A stretch of 64,000 nt of DNA, from the NCBI RefSeq assembly GCF_022846655.1, contig NZ_AP025667.1, positions 2,951,001 to 3,015,000 on the forward strand, written 5' to 3'. Positions 54,408-63,300 of this stretch are shown one piece after another. Source of the DNA: Streptomyces seoulensis. Its GTDB lineage: Bacteria; Actinomycetota; Actinomycetes; Streptomycetales; Streptomycetaceae. The notes beneath the pieces are model-generated. The model had not been told where the DNA came from, ran no database searches, and saw only the letters and a program-made list of their open reading frames with translations. Position numbers and translations under genes: made by a program. Within the stretch, counting starts at the first letter, position 1. Each line of letters opens with the position of its first letter.

Positions 54408-54779
54408 GTGGACGACACTGCCCTGGACGGTGCCCCCGCGCAGCGCCCCTTACTGGTCTTCGATGGAGACTGCGGCTTCTGCCAGGCCGCGATTCAGCAA
54501 ATCCACGTTCGCGCCCGACCCCAGATGCCCGCCGCCCCCTGGCAGTCTCTCCCCGAACCTCTGATACGGACCCACCTTCCGCGCTTGGACAGGGAAGTCC
54601 TCCTGCTCGACGGAGGGACAGTGTTCTGCGGCGGTGCTGTTGCTCTCGCTCGCTTCCCCGTCCCCTCCGCTGAAAGCCTCCTATGCGCCCCATCGCCACC
54701 TGCATCCTCAGCAGCAGCCAAGCCCCCCAAGCCCTGCATGGACATGATCTTGACGCATACGTCCAGATCGGGTCTCTGA
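54408..54779 (+). CDS. DCC1-type thiol oxidoreductase-like protein with aberrant C-terminus
   Basis: 123 residues from a GTG with AGAGGAA upstream. LLVFDGDCGFCQAAIQQIHVRARP is the DCC motif (DGDCGFC, CxxC-type), followed by WQSLPEPL and REVLLLDGGTVFCGGAVALARF as in the family. After about residue 85 (PVPSAESLL onward) family similarity stops and the sequence runs over the start of the next gene. The C-terminal part is probably lost by rearrangement. It may be a pseudogene. Confidence 0.6.
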   Translation: MDDTALDGAPAQRPLLVFDGDCGFCQAAIQQIHVRARPQMPAAPWQSLPEPLIRTHLPRLDREVLLLDGGTVFCGGAVALARFPVPSAESLLCAPSPPASSAAAKPPKPCMDMILTHTSRSGL

Positions 54780-55516
54780 GTAAGACACTCACCGGAACCG
54801 CGCTGGCCCAGCTGGCCGCGCGCGGTGTGCTCCAACTGGATACCCCACTGGAGCAGTTCCTGCCCGTTCCGAGGGGAACCGGCATCACCTTGAGGCATCT
54901 TGCCCAGCACACTTCCGGCCTGCCACGGCTCCCCCCGCAGGTGAAACGGCGCGACCCGTACGCCGCCTTCGACGATGCCGCCCTGCATGCCGTGCTCCAG
55001 AGACTGGACGCTTTCACCACCGCTGCCCCGGGCCAAACCGAGGAATACTCCAACCTCGGATACGCCATCCTCGGAGCCGCGCTGACTTCCGCCGCAGGAA
55101 TGTCCTACCAAGACCTTCTGGATCTTTACGTCCTTGCCCCTCTGGACATCACCGATATAACGAGCGCTCCGCCGCCGGACAGGTGCCTCCACAGCCGCAG
55201 GCTGTTCGGCCGCCCACGTCGTCCTTGGACCATGACAGGCGCTATCCTGCCCGCAGGCGGGCTCTGGGCCACCCCGCGGGCCACCGCTCACTTGGTGACC
55301 AAGCTCCTCGTAGAACAGGAACTGGGGGAGCCCGCCTTGTCCTGGCAGAGAGCCGGCACCGTGCTCTGGCACAACGGTGCCACCGGTGACGCCTCCGTTT
55401 TCGCCGGTGCCACGCCGGACGGCAGATGGGTACTGGTCCACCGCCTCACCGGACAAGCCGACCGTACCGACGAACTGGGCATCGAACTCCTGCAGCAGGC
55501 CACACCAAGTCCTTAG
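54683..55516 (+). CDS. Serine hydrolase, beta-lactamase/DD-peptidase class C family
   Basis: 277 residues. SxxK is in QIGSLSKTLTGTALAQLAARG (Ser about residue 32) and YxN is in EEYSNLGYAILG. The third motif is HNGATGDASVF. LRHLAQHTSGLPRL and GGLWATPRATAHLV are typical of PF00144 hydrolases. Residues before the SxxK are few, and no signal peptide is visible, so the N-terminus may have been lost in the same rearrangement that cut the DCC1-like gene it overlaps by 97 bp. The stop codon TAG sits on the target site of the adjacent IS. Confidence 0.75.
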   Translation: MRPIATCILSSSQAPQALHGHDLDAYVQIGSLSKTLTGTALAQLAARGVLQLDTPLEQFLPVPRGTGITLRHLAQHTSGLPRLPPQVKRRDPYAAFDDAALHAVLQRLDAFTTAAPGQTEEYSNLGYAILGAALTSAAGMSYQDLLDLYVLAPLDITDITSAPPPDRCLHSRRLFGRPRRPWTMTGAILPAGGLWATPRATAHLVTKLLVEQELGEPALSWQRAGTVLWHNGATGDASVFAGATPDGRWVLVHRLTGQADRTDELGIELLQQATPSP

Positions 55517-56373
55517 AGGTCGTTTCATTTGGTGAGGCGGCGGTGGCAGATGAGGGCTGCGGCTATGCCGACGAAGGCGAGGAAGTGTTCAGCCTTGCGC
55601 TCGTATCGGCGATGGAGCCGATGGCAGCCTGCGAGCCATGACACGGTCCTCTCGACGACCCACCTGTGGTGGCCTAGCCGCTGCGAGGACTCGATGCCCT
55701 TGCGTGCGATGCGGTGGCGGATGCCGCGTTTGCGAAGCCAGCGGCGCGGATGGTCGTAGTCCTAGCCCTTGACTCCGTGGAGCTTGCCGGGGCGCCGTCG
55801 GCGAGGTCCTCGCCGGGACCGGATCGGTGGGATGCCCCGCACGAGCGGTTCAAGGCCGAGACTGTCGTGCATGTTCGCGCCGGAAACGCCCAGCGAGAGC
55901 GGCAGTCCGTTCCGGTCGGTAATCAAGTGGATTCTCGATCCAGGCTTGCCACGGTCGGTCGGATTCGGTCCCGTCAGAGGCCCCCTTTTGCAGCCCGCAT
56001 GCTGACGGAGTCGATCGCGCAGCGCGACCAGTCCAGTTCCCCGCGAGCGCCGAGTTCGTCGAGGACGACGCGGTGGAGCCGGGCCCAGACCCGGGCCCGG
56101 CTCCACTGAGCGAAGCGCCGGTAGACCGTCTGCCAGCTCGGGCCGAACACCGGCGGCAGCTGCCGCCAGGTGCAGCCCGAGGTCGCCACGAAAATGATCG
56201 CGGCCAATGCTTCGCGGTCACCCGCCCGACGCCGGCCACCACCCTGCGGACGTATGACCTCCGTCGGCGGTACCACCCGCCGGAACAGCACCCACAACTC
56301 GTCCGGCACCAAACGCTCAATCAGGTCCGTCACGCACGGTTCAAGGAACGATCACGCCATAAGAAACGACCTC
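55516..56373 (-). mobile_element. IS5-family insertion sequence, 858 bp, TTA target duplication
   Basis: Terminal inverted repeats begin GAGGTCGTTTC at both ends (55516 inward and 56373 inward, 11 bp identical, partial match to about 19). TTA is duplicated at 55513-55515 and 56374-56376, the IS5-group pattern. The two-frame transposase lies on the minus strand. Insertion is exactly at the stop codon of the serine hydrolase and leaves that protein unchanged. The ends look intact but the transposase carries a nonsense codon. Confidence 0.92.
55525..56333 (-). pseudogene. Two-frame IS5-type transposase with internal amber codon
   Basis: OrfA (56333-55974) reads LVPDELWVLFRRVVPP, IIFVATSGCTWRQLPP and SWQTVYRRFAQWSRARVW, ending SMRAAKGGL. 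OrfB in the shifted frame has TDRGKPGSRIHLITDRNGLPL and KLHGVKG, then a TAG (55760-55762) where relatives have Tyr (KGYDY). The frame continues DYDHPRRWLRKRGI, HRWVVERTVSWLAGCHRLHRRYER to a TGA at 55525. The A/B shift is normal for this IS group (programmed frameshift), but the amber would abolish transposition unless read through. Confidence 0.85.
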
Positions 56374-56632
56374 TTAGGACGCAGGCCCGTCTCGTCCGAG
56401 AGGTAGGGGGTCTGGCCGATCCCGGTCCGGCAGAGGCGGAGGCCGTCGGCTTCGACGGCTTCGAGAGCTCTGGGCGGGTGAAGACCTGCGATGGCCCAGT
56501 CGTCATCTCGACTGGGACCCCAGTACTGGTGGGCTCGCGTATTCAACTGTCGCGAGTTGTCGGTGCTGCTGAGCGTGGTGGTGACTTTCCGTGATCAGCA
56601 GCGGGTTGTCCCCCAGTCCCGCTGCTCCTGCG

Positions 56633-58009
56633 TCAGCTTGTGGTGCCGCCGTAGTTCTGCAGGACGTTCAGAGCCCCGTCGAAGGCCGAGTCTCTCTTCT
56701 TGTCGAACTCGTCCTTGGTAAAGACCGGCTCGGTGAGGTGCGGAGGAATGCCTGTGCCGTCGAAGGTCCTGCCCGAGCGGGTCAGGAACTCCTCGTTCGG
56801 CAGCCAGGCCGACATGCCGTTGGGGAGCTTGCGCTGCATGACGTCCGAGAAGACGCCCTGTGTGGGCTGCCCGATCCGGACCGTCTTGCCGGGCCGGTCC
56901 ATGAGGGCTTGGGTGAAGGTCTCCCCCGCGCTGACGGTCGAGCCGCCGGTCAGCACGGCGACCGGCCCGGTGTAACGGGGGCCTTGGGCAGGCGTGACAT
57001 ACGCGGGCTGGGGGCGGGTGTGCCGGGTGGGGTCGGCGGGGTCGTTGCGGGCCCGCTTGGAGTAGGCGACGTAGGGGGTGTCGGTGAGGCGCTCGGCGAT
57101 ATGGATTCCCAGGGAGTCGGAGCCGCCGCCATTGATCCGCAGGTCGATGACCAGGCCCTTCAGGCGCTGGGTGCGCTCCTGGCTGAGGACCGTATCCAGC
57201 GCCCTGTCGAGCTCGGCCAACTGGGCTGCGTAGGGGGCGCCATCGCCCGCGTATCCGCCGAAGCCGGAGATCCGCAGATAGCCCTGTCCACCGGGGAGGT
57301 CGGCGTAGGTGATCCGCCCGTTGGCGAAGTCCTGCAGGTTCCGGGCGTCCTTGAGGTCGTGCGCCACGATGAACTTCTTGACCTTGGTGTCCAACTCCTG
57401 GGTGGGCACGACGGTGCCGGGGCGGACCTGCGCGAAGACGCGGTCGCCGTCCTGAACGGCGACGTGGGAGTCGTAGAGCGGCTTGACCATCTCGCTGAAC
57501 ACGGCGTAGAGCTCGTCCCTGGTCGTCTTCGCGTGCACCTTGGGCCGGTATTGGTCGCGTACGGCGTGCCAGTCGATGCCCTTGGCGGCAAAGAAGGGGT
57601 AGTTCTCCTCGAAGGACCGCCAGAAGACGTCAAAGGCAGCGAGCTGCCCCTTGGGGGCCGGACGCATGCAGGCGTCGGGCAACTCCGGGATCCGGCGCAG
57701 GTTCCGCTCGCCGACGGAGCCGTCCACCCGCATGGACCCGCGGTCGCGGCCTCCTTGGGCACGCACAGTGAGGACGGTGCCGTCGGGCGTGGTGTAGGTG
57801 CCGGGGCCGGTCCGCTGCGCGGAGTCGCCCTTGAGGCAGCTGACGGCGGTGGTCTGGTACTCCTGGAAGGATCCGTTCCGGATTAACAGCACTGTGCCGT
57901 AGCCGTCCATGCGCCAGATTCCGTCGGTGGTCGGCTGGTGAGCGGTGGCGGCCGGCGCGGCTTGGCCGGCGAAGGCCAGTGCGACGGCGGTGACAGTGAC
58001 AATGCGCAC
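56633..58009 (-). CDS. Secreted S41-family (tail-specific/C-terminal processing) protease-like protein
   Basis: 458 residues; GTG at 58009, followed by a signal peptide (IVTVTAVALAFAGQAAPAATA). The N-terminal domain has GIWRMDGYGTVLLIRNGSFQEYQTT and a lone Cys pair. A helical segment follows (FDVFWRSFEENYPFFAAKGIDW). The S41 core has LKGLVIDLRINGGGSDSLG, VAVLTGGSTVSAGETFTQAL with the nucleophilic Ser, and the substrate-site GQPTQGVFSD. There is no clear PDZ domain. Probably extracellular, with unknown substrate. The 255 bp between it and the IS holds only a short remnant frame. Confidence 0.88.
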   Translation of the reverse strand: MRIVTVTAVALAFAGQAAPAATAHQPTTDGIWRMDGYGTVLLIRNGSFQEYQTTAVSCLKGDSAQRTGPGTYTTPDGTVLTVRAQGGRDRGSMRVDGSVGERNLRRIPELPDACMRPAPKGQLAAFDVFWRSFEENYPFFAAKGIDWHAVRDQYRPKVHAKTTRDELYAVFSEMVKPLYDSHVAVQDGDRVFAQVRPGTVVPTQELDTKVKKFIVAHDLKDARNLQDFANGRITYADLPGGQGYLRISGFGGYAGDGAPYAAQLAELDRALDTVLSQERTQRLKGLVIDLRINGGGSDSLGIHIAERLTDTPYVAYSKRARNDPADPTRHTRPQPAYVTPAQGPRYTGPVAVLTGGSTVSAGETFTQALMDRPGKTVRIGQPTQGVFSDVMQRKLPNGMSAWLPNEEFLTRSGRTFDGTGIPPHLTEPVFTKDEFDKKRDSAFDGALNVLQNYGGTTS

Positions 58010-58239
58010 GATCTTGCCTTCTCTGTAGGCGACTTGCTCGGGACAGCCCCACGCTCGCTGACACGGTGTTCTCCCGGCCATCCGGCTGTCCGGTTGACCG
58101 GGGTGGGGCCAGCCCCCACCCACTACCGGCAGTACTCGGGGGCCATCCCATTGAGGGACCGACCAGCGCGGACCATGCCGCGCTGCTGGTGGACTCTCGT
58201 GTTCAGCTGCCACCAGTTCCCCGTGGAACCCAGCCTGCT

Positions 58240-58460
58240 GGTGCCCGTGTGTGATTTCCAGCGGCGTATCGGCTCCACGTCCCTCCGGTCTCGTTGAGCA
58301 GGCGGGTGGTGGTCTTGTCGTGGTAGCCGAGAGTGTCCGCAACGACGGGAGCCGGGCGACGGCCTCCGGGTGCTCGTGCCACTGCGCGCACCACGGACGT
58401 GTGGTGCTGATGACGCTGGCCTTCTTGCGCTGGACGTCCCGCAGGGCGGCGTCCAGTTGC
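58240..58460 (-). pseudogene. C-terminal remnant resembling a site-specific recombinase/integrase-type protein
   Basis: In one minus frame, PAPVVADTLGYHDKTTTRLL followed by NETGGTWSRYAAGNH looks like the end of an integrase-like protein of the kind seen in Streptomyces accessory DNA. Upstream the similarity drifts across frames and stops, and no catalytic Arg/Tyr set is present. A fragment only. The rest of 58010-58615 has no supportable gene. Confidence 0.35.
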
Positions 58461-58615
58461 TTCGGCTCGTAGGAGAGCGCCAGCGTGCGCCGGACCCCGC
58501 CGGTGAACAGGAGCTGGTGTAGGAAACCGGGCGACGTTTAGAGTAGGCGCATCGGTGCTCTGGCGGCGTGAGCGCACTCCCTGTACGACAGTCGACCTGG
58601 CGATGATGCGACGAT

Positions 58616-58918
58616 GTGCGTATTCGTGCGTCCTGTCGGTTATGCGCGTCCGCAGTGGGCCACAACCTCACCAGGGATCGTCCCAGTCGATGCGACGCGT
58701 TCGTGTCGAGACCGTGCTCGTCGGGGGTCAAGTTGGCACGTCCGTTTGCCGCGTTGGGGCACGCCGTGGCCGGTGTGGTCCATATCGCCGCCGGTTTCGG
58801 TGACTACATGGCGGCGCAGAAGAAACCGTTCGTCGATCAGTCCCTGAAAACCCGTGGCGACCAGCGCATCAAGGAGGGCATGGGCCGGTTGGAGAAGGCG
58901 GTGCAGAGCCTGCGCTGA
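58616..58918 (+). CDS. Small hypothetical ORF, possibly a gene fragment
   Basis: The C-terminal 60 residues look protein-like (LARPFAALGHAVAGVVHIAAGFGDYMAAQKKPFVDQSL, KEGMGRLEKAVQSLR), with a Gly/Ala-rich hydrophobic helix and an amphipathic tail. The N-terminal part is not convincing, and the GTG at 58616 has no good Shine-Dalgarno. It may be the 3' end of a lost gene. Convergent with the CHAT operon. Confidence 0.3.
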   Translation: MRIRASCRLCASAVGHNLTRDRPSRCDAFVSRPCSSGVKLARPFAALGHAVAGVVHIAAGFGDYMAAQKKPFVDQSLKTRGDQRIKEGMGRLEKAVQSLR

Positions 58919-58944
58919 CGCGGGGCCGTCCTGTCCGCCCGCGC

Positions 58945-59904
58945 TCAGGACGGCCCGGCCTCCGCATCGGTGAACACGGGTTCGGCACGGTCCGAACCCC
59001 GCCACAGATATGAGGTGAGCTGACGGCCCGCGGTCTGTTCGTCGCGCGGGTCGCGGGGCAACGGCCAGCGCAACTGTCGGTACAGCGCTGGCCGGTGCAG
59101 ATCGAACATCGTCTCGATCATCTCGGCGAAGAACCTCGCGCGCACGGGAAGGCCGCCGAAGAGTGCCGCCGCGCAGACCACGATGCCGATCGGAGCCGCC
59201 AAGGGTGCCCATGGCGACAGCACGCACAGCAGCACGGCCCAGATCATCGCAGTGACGGTCCGCTCCAGCTCGGCGCCGGCTCTGCCGACGTCCTGCCGAG
59301 CGTGGTCGGGCAGTACCTGCCACAGCGGCGGCCACAGGGCCACGGCATCGAGTCCGTACTTGTCGCGCACGCGCCGCTCGGCCGCCCGCAGGATGTTGCC
59401 CGCCTTCGTGGGCATGAACCACTCGGCGGCCGAGGGGCGTGACCGGCGGCGCCGTTCCAACCGCCCGTACTCCTCCAACTCCCTCGGGGTCGGGCGACTG
59501 GCGGGGCCTGCGGAACCGACCGTCACCACTCGGGGGTGAAGGTCCTGCCAACGGGCCTTGTCCCGCTCGGCCCGGCGCACGTGCCGTGCCGTCAACAGCC
59601 TGCGCACGGGCCATCCCCAGCGGGGCCAGTACCCTTCCAGAACCCGCAGCACCGGCCGTGCCGCCTGCTGCACGAGCAGTGCGGATCCTCCCACCGTCAG
59701 CAGTCCGGCCAGCAGGATTCCGCCCTGGGCGACGGGCGTCTGGTGGTCGAGCGCCTTGGCGGCGTCCCGCAGAGGGGCCAGGCTGTGCCGCCCGGCGAGC
59801 CAGGTCGCCCCGGCCGTCAGCCAGAACGCCAGCGCCTGCACGGACAGTTGGGCCCAGGAAGCGGCGAGCCGCCCGGCGACCGCCGAGTGGAACGCACCTG
59901 TCAC
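58945..59904 (-). CDS. Membrane protein of CHAT operon
   Basis: 319 residues. The GTG at 59904 is preferred: it overlaps the upstream stop (GTGA) and has GGAGGAAGG before it. Two hydrophobic segments lie near the N-terminus (about 15-35, LSVQALAFWLTAGATWLAG, and 60-80, GGILLAGLLTVGGSALLV). A ~130-residue basic, Arg-rich cytoplasmic stretch follows (RHVRRAERDKARWQDLHPR, ELEEYGRLERRRRSRPS). A hydrophobic pair near residues 220-265 (VTAMIWAVLLCVLSPWAPLAAPIGIVVCAAALFGG) and a C-terminal soluble tail complete it. No known family. As the last gene after a CHAT protein it is a candidate membrane effector or target. Confidence 0.72.
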   Translation of the reverse strand: MTGAFHSAVAGRLAASWAQLSVQALAFWLTAGATWLAGRHSLAPLRDAAKALDHQTPVAQGGILLAGLLTVGGSALLVQQAARPVLRVLEGYWPRWGWPVRRLLTARHVRRAERDKARWQDLHPRVVTVGSAGPASRPTPRELEEYGRLERRRRSRPSAAEWFMPTKAGNILRAAERRVRDKYGLDAVALWPPLWQVLPDHARQDVGRAGAELERTVTAMIWAVLLCVLSPWAPLAAPIGIVVCAAALFGGLPVRARFFAEMIETMFDLHRPALYRQLRWPLPRDPRDEQTAGRQLTSYLWRGSDRAEPVFTDAEAGPS

Positions 59905-60347
59905 CGCCGCCCTTCCTCCGGTTCCACCGGCACGCTGTGCGTCGGGCACTCCGGCACCGGTGAGCCGACCTGTTCGCGGTACCAGGTGTAGTCGTTCCCC
60001 TGGGGGCAGTCGAAGCGCTCGGCCTCGATGGGCCCGACGTCGCCCGCGGCGGAGGGCGGCGGCCCGTCGCCGCCCCTGCTCCCCTTGCTCGGGCGTACGT
60101 AGACAGGCCGGAAACGCGGCGAGTCCTCGAGCAGCGCTTCGGTGAACGACCGCGTCGCCGGGTCGGCGAACAGCGCCTCGCGCAGCCGCTCGACGGCCTC
60201 GGACGCGGCGACCGGGTCCCGCGGCATGCCGGCCAGCGCGTCCGCCAGCCGGGCGTCCAGCGGCGGCGCGGCGACGGGACCGACCAACTCGGCGAGGTAG
60301 GGGCGGATCGAGCGGGCGGCCTCAAGCACTCCGTGTGGCGATTCCAT
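59901..60347 (-). CDS. Small protein with C-terminal Cys-pair motif (zinc-ribbon-like)
   Basis: 148 residues. The N-terminal ~80 residues are helical (SPHGVLEAARSIRPYLAELVG, EAVERLREALFADPATRSFTEALLEDSP). A GSRGGDGPPPSAAG linker is followed by FDCPQGNDYTWYREQVG then PVPECPTHSVPVEP. The spaced Cys/His residues (C, C, H) and the YTWYR-x-P-x-CP-x-H pattern resemble a rubredoxin- or zinc-ribbon-like knuckle with one ligand missing. It lies 39 bp after the CHAT gene and overlaps the membrane gene (GTGA). Possibly the CHAT substrate or adaptor. Confidence 0.7.
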   Translation of the reverse strand: MESPHGVLEAARSIRPYLAELVGPVAAPPLDARLADALAGMPRDPVAASEAVERLREALFADPATRSFTEALLEDSPRFRPVYVRPSKGSRGGDGPPPSAAGDVGPIEAERFDCPQGNDYTWYREQVGSPVPECPTHSVPVEPEEGRR

Positions 60348-60386
60348 ACGGGTCGCTCCTCCTGGGGTCCGGCCCGTGACGACCGG

Positions 60387-63300
60387 TCAGCGCTGGCGTG
60401 CGGGCGCACCTGAGTGGACGTACCCTGCCCACACCGAGGGAGCCCTACTCCACAGGCCGCGAAGCCGCAGGACCGCCTCGCGCAGAGCGGTCGCCGCCCC
60501 GTCCGGGTCACCGTCGGCCGCCAGGCGCTCGTACACGGTCCGGACCGGCCCGCTGATGTGCTCGTCGTCCACGGGCCACAGGGTTCCCACGACCTGCCGG
60601 TAGCCCGAGACCTGGAAGGCGGACGCCAGGTGCAGGGCCTCGTCCGGGAGCCGCCAGGAACCCGCGGCGGTCCGGCAGGCGGACAGGAAGGCGAACTCGG
60701 CGTGATCGAGGGGGAGTGCGGCGATCTCCGGCACCGCGAGCGGACGGGTCAGGTGATCAGGGAGCAGCAGACGGCTGGCCGACGGTTCGACGACGTCGCT
60801 GATGCCGTGACACGCGAAGTGGACCCACGGGGCGCGGCGAAGCAGGGCCACCACCTCCGAGAACGTGACGTCCGGCCCGGAGAGGACATCGGCACGCTCC
60901 CCGAACAAGGCGCTCAGCCACTCCACTTCGGCCTGGGCGCCCGCCAGATCGGGCAGCGCACGGCCATCCGCGAGCGGCCCGCCGGCGATGTGCGGGACAC
61001 CGATCGCCGCGACGCGCACCGGCGTCACGGCGGTGCCGGGAGCGGCCGGGCGTGCCGCGTGGGCCAAGGCCCGCAAGGTGGGGGTGTACGACGAGACCGC
61101 CCGGTCGATGACGGTCCGTGGCCGGGCGTCGAAGCGCGTGTCGTGATGCCCGGCCGCGTGGAGGGGGAGGAACGACACGGCCCCGGACGGACACCACCAG
61201 ATGCGTGCGGGGCCGTCGTCCGGCCGGGTGTCCAGCGACTCCAGGACGGGCTCTGCGATGGTGTCCCACAGCCATTCGAGCGTCTCGGTGATTCTGGCCT
61301 GGGCAGCGGGTGCGAGCGCGGGACCGGCGGCCCGTTCGACCTCTTCGACGGCATCGAACAGGGACGCCGCATGCTCGACGGCGGAGGCGACGGTCAGGTC
61401 CGGGAGGGGCACCGGGGGCCGGATGCCGTCGCGGCTCACCACGATCGCGTCGCAGCGCAGCGCCGAGCAGTTGACCAGTACGGTGTGACCGTCCGGGAGC
61501 GAGGACAGCAGTTCCGGCAGAGGCGGCGGCTTCAGGAAGTCGGCGTACTCGGGGATGGCGCGAATCTCCCCGACGACGGCCGCCAGCTCCTCTCCGATGC
61601 GCTGGTGCCGTGCGGCGGAGAAGCGGGCGCTGCCCGGACCGAGTGTCGAACGGCTGCTCGCGGTGCTCGCGTCGAGTTGCCGCAGTGCAGCGCGGCAGGT
61701 GGTGAAGCGGTCGGCGAGGCCGGCGTCATGCTGTCGCAGCCCGGTCAGATCAGGCCGCTCGTCCAGAGCCTGTCCGATCAGGACACCGCGCATCCGCTCG
61801 AACAGCGCCACGGCGGTGTCGACGTCCCCGGCATTCAGCAGGGCGGCCGTCGCCGACCACGAAGCTCCCTCCACCTTGGCGAGCCGTAACTCGCGGTCGA
61901 TCAGGGCGATCGTCCGAGGCGCCGTCAGGCCGACCAGTTCGCCCGCCCTCCGGTACCCCTCGGCCGACAGCTCCCACCGGCCGGCCAGTCCGGCCAGCCA
62001 GCCCCATCCCGTCGCGGCGACGACGGCCTGACCGGGCGACGGCGACGCGGCGGCCAGCCGGTACGCGGCGACCCCGGCCTCCATGTCCTGGCTCCGGGCC
62101 GAGAGGCCGAACCGCACGCGGTAGGCGTTGCCCAGGTTGTGCTGGACCGTCGTGGCGAACGGGTGCCCGGGAGTCAGGAGTCCGGCGGCCCGGACGAGCG
62201 CCTCCACCGCCGCGTCGCTGTCCTGCGGCGCCCGCTCCGGGGCGGACATGGCCCGGCTCAGGAGGGCGTTGGCCAGATTGGTCAGTGCGAACGGCCGCTG
62301 GTGGGCCGGCAGGGTGGCCGAGACGGAGTCGCGTGCGGCCTCCACCGCGTCACCGATCGCCTCCGGTGTGCCGACGAGTTCGGCGCGTACCCGCATGGTG
62401 TTGCTCACGTTGGTCTGGATCAGTCCGAGGTCGGGATGGTCGTCCGGGCACAGTCGCACGGCCTCCCGGCCGGCTCGAACGGCCTGGTCGACCAGGTTCA
62501 CGTCGCGCTCGATCTCGGCCTTCACGGTCAGCGCGCTGCTGAGACCGGACTGATGCCGGGCCTGGGCCGAGGGCGCCTGTCCGGGCTGTCCGACGGCCGT
62601 GCGGGCGGCGTCGACGGCGTTGTCCAGGTCGGTCCGGTCACCGGTCGACTCGCCCCGGATGCGCAGTGCGTTGCTCAGGTTGCCCAGTGCCACCGCGTAC
62701 CGAGGGTTCTCCGGCCGGCACGCTCGGACCGAGCGGGTGGCCTCCGTGATCGCTTCCGCCAGGTCGTCGAGGCTGCCGGACGACTCCGCCCGTGCCCGCA
62801 CTGCCATGGCCAGGTTGTTGGTGTGCGCCGCCAGGTCTTCGTTTTCCGAGGAAGCGTTCGCCGCCTCACGCAGGCGGAGCACGGCCCCCTTCAGATCGTC
62901 TGCGCTGCCGGTGAGAGCGGATCGGGTCAGCAGCGCCAGACCGAGGCGGGACGCGTGTACGGGACGGTCCTCGCCGGTCGCCGGAGTGCGGGCCAGTGTT
63001 TCCGTGGCGAACACCACCGCCGCGTCCAGGTCGTCGCGGCCACCGGTGCGTTCACCTCGGAGCCGGAGCGCTTCGGCGAGCAGGTCGCGGTGGTACAGCT
63101 CGTGAGGCGCGTGGTCACGAACGGCACCGCGCAGCAGCCAGATCGCCCGGTCCAGATCCGCGACGGCGTCGGTGACTCCGAACCGCGACAGCCGCCCTGT
63201 GGCGCAGTGGCCGTACCCCGGTTCCGCCAGGACCTCCCGCAGGTGTGGCGACAACTTCTCGGGTCGCTGCCGGCGCACCGGCCACAGCCAGTAGACGACG

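Noticed and set aside
58123..58731. Minus-strand open frame as a full recombinase gene
   Set aside because: Only a short C-terminal-like block is recognisable and it is in a different frame from most of this ORF; catalytic residues are absent.
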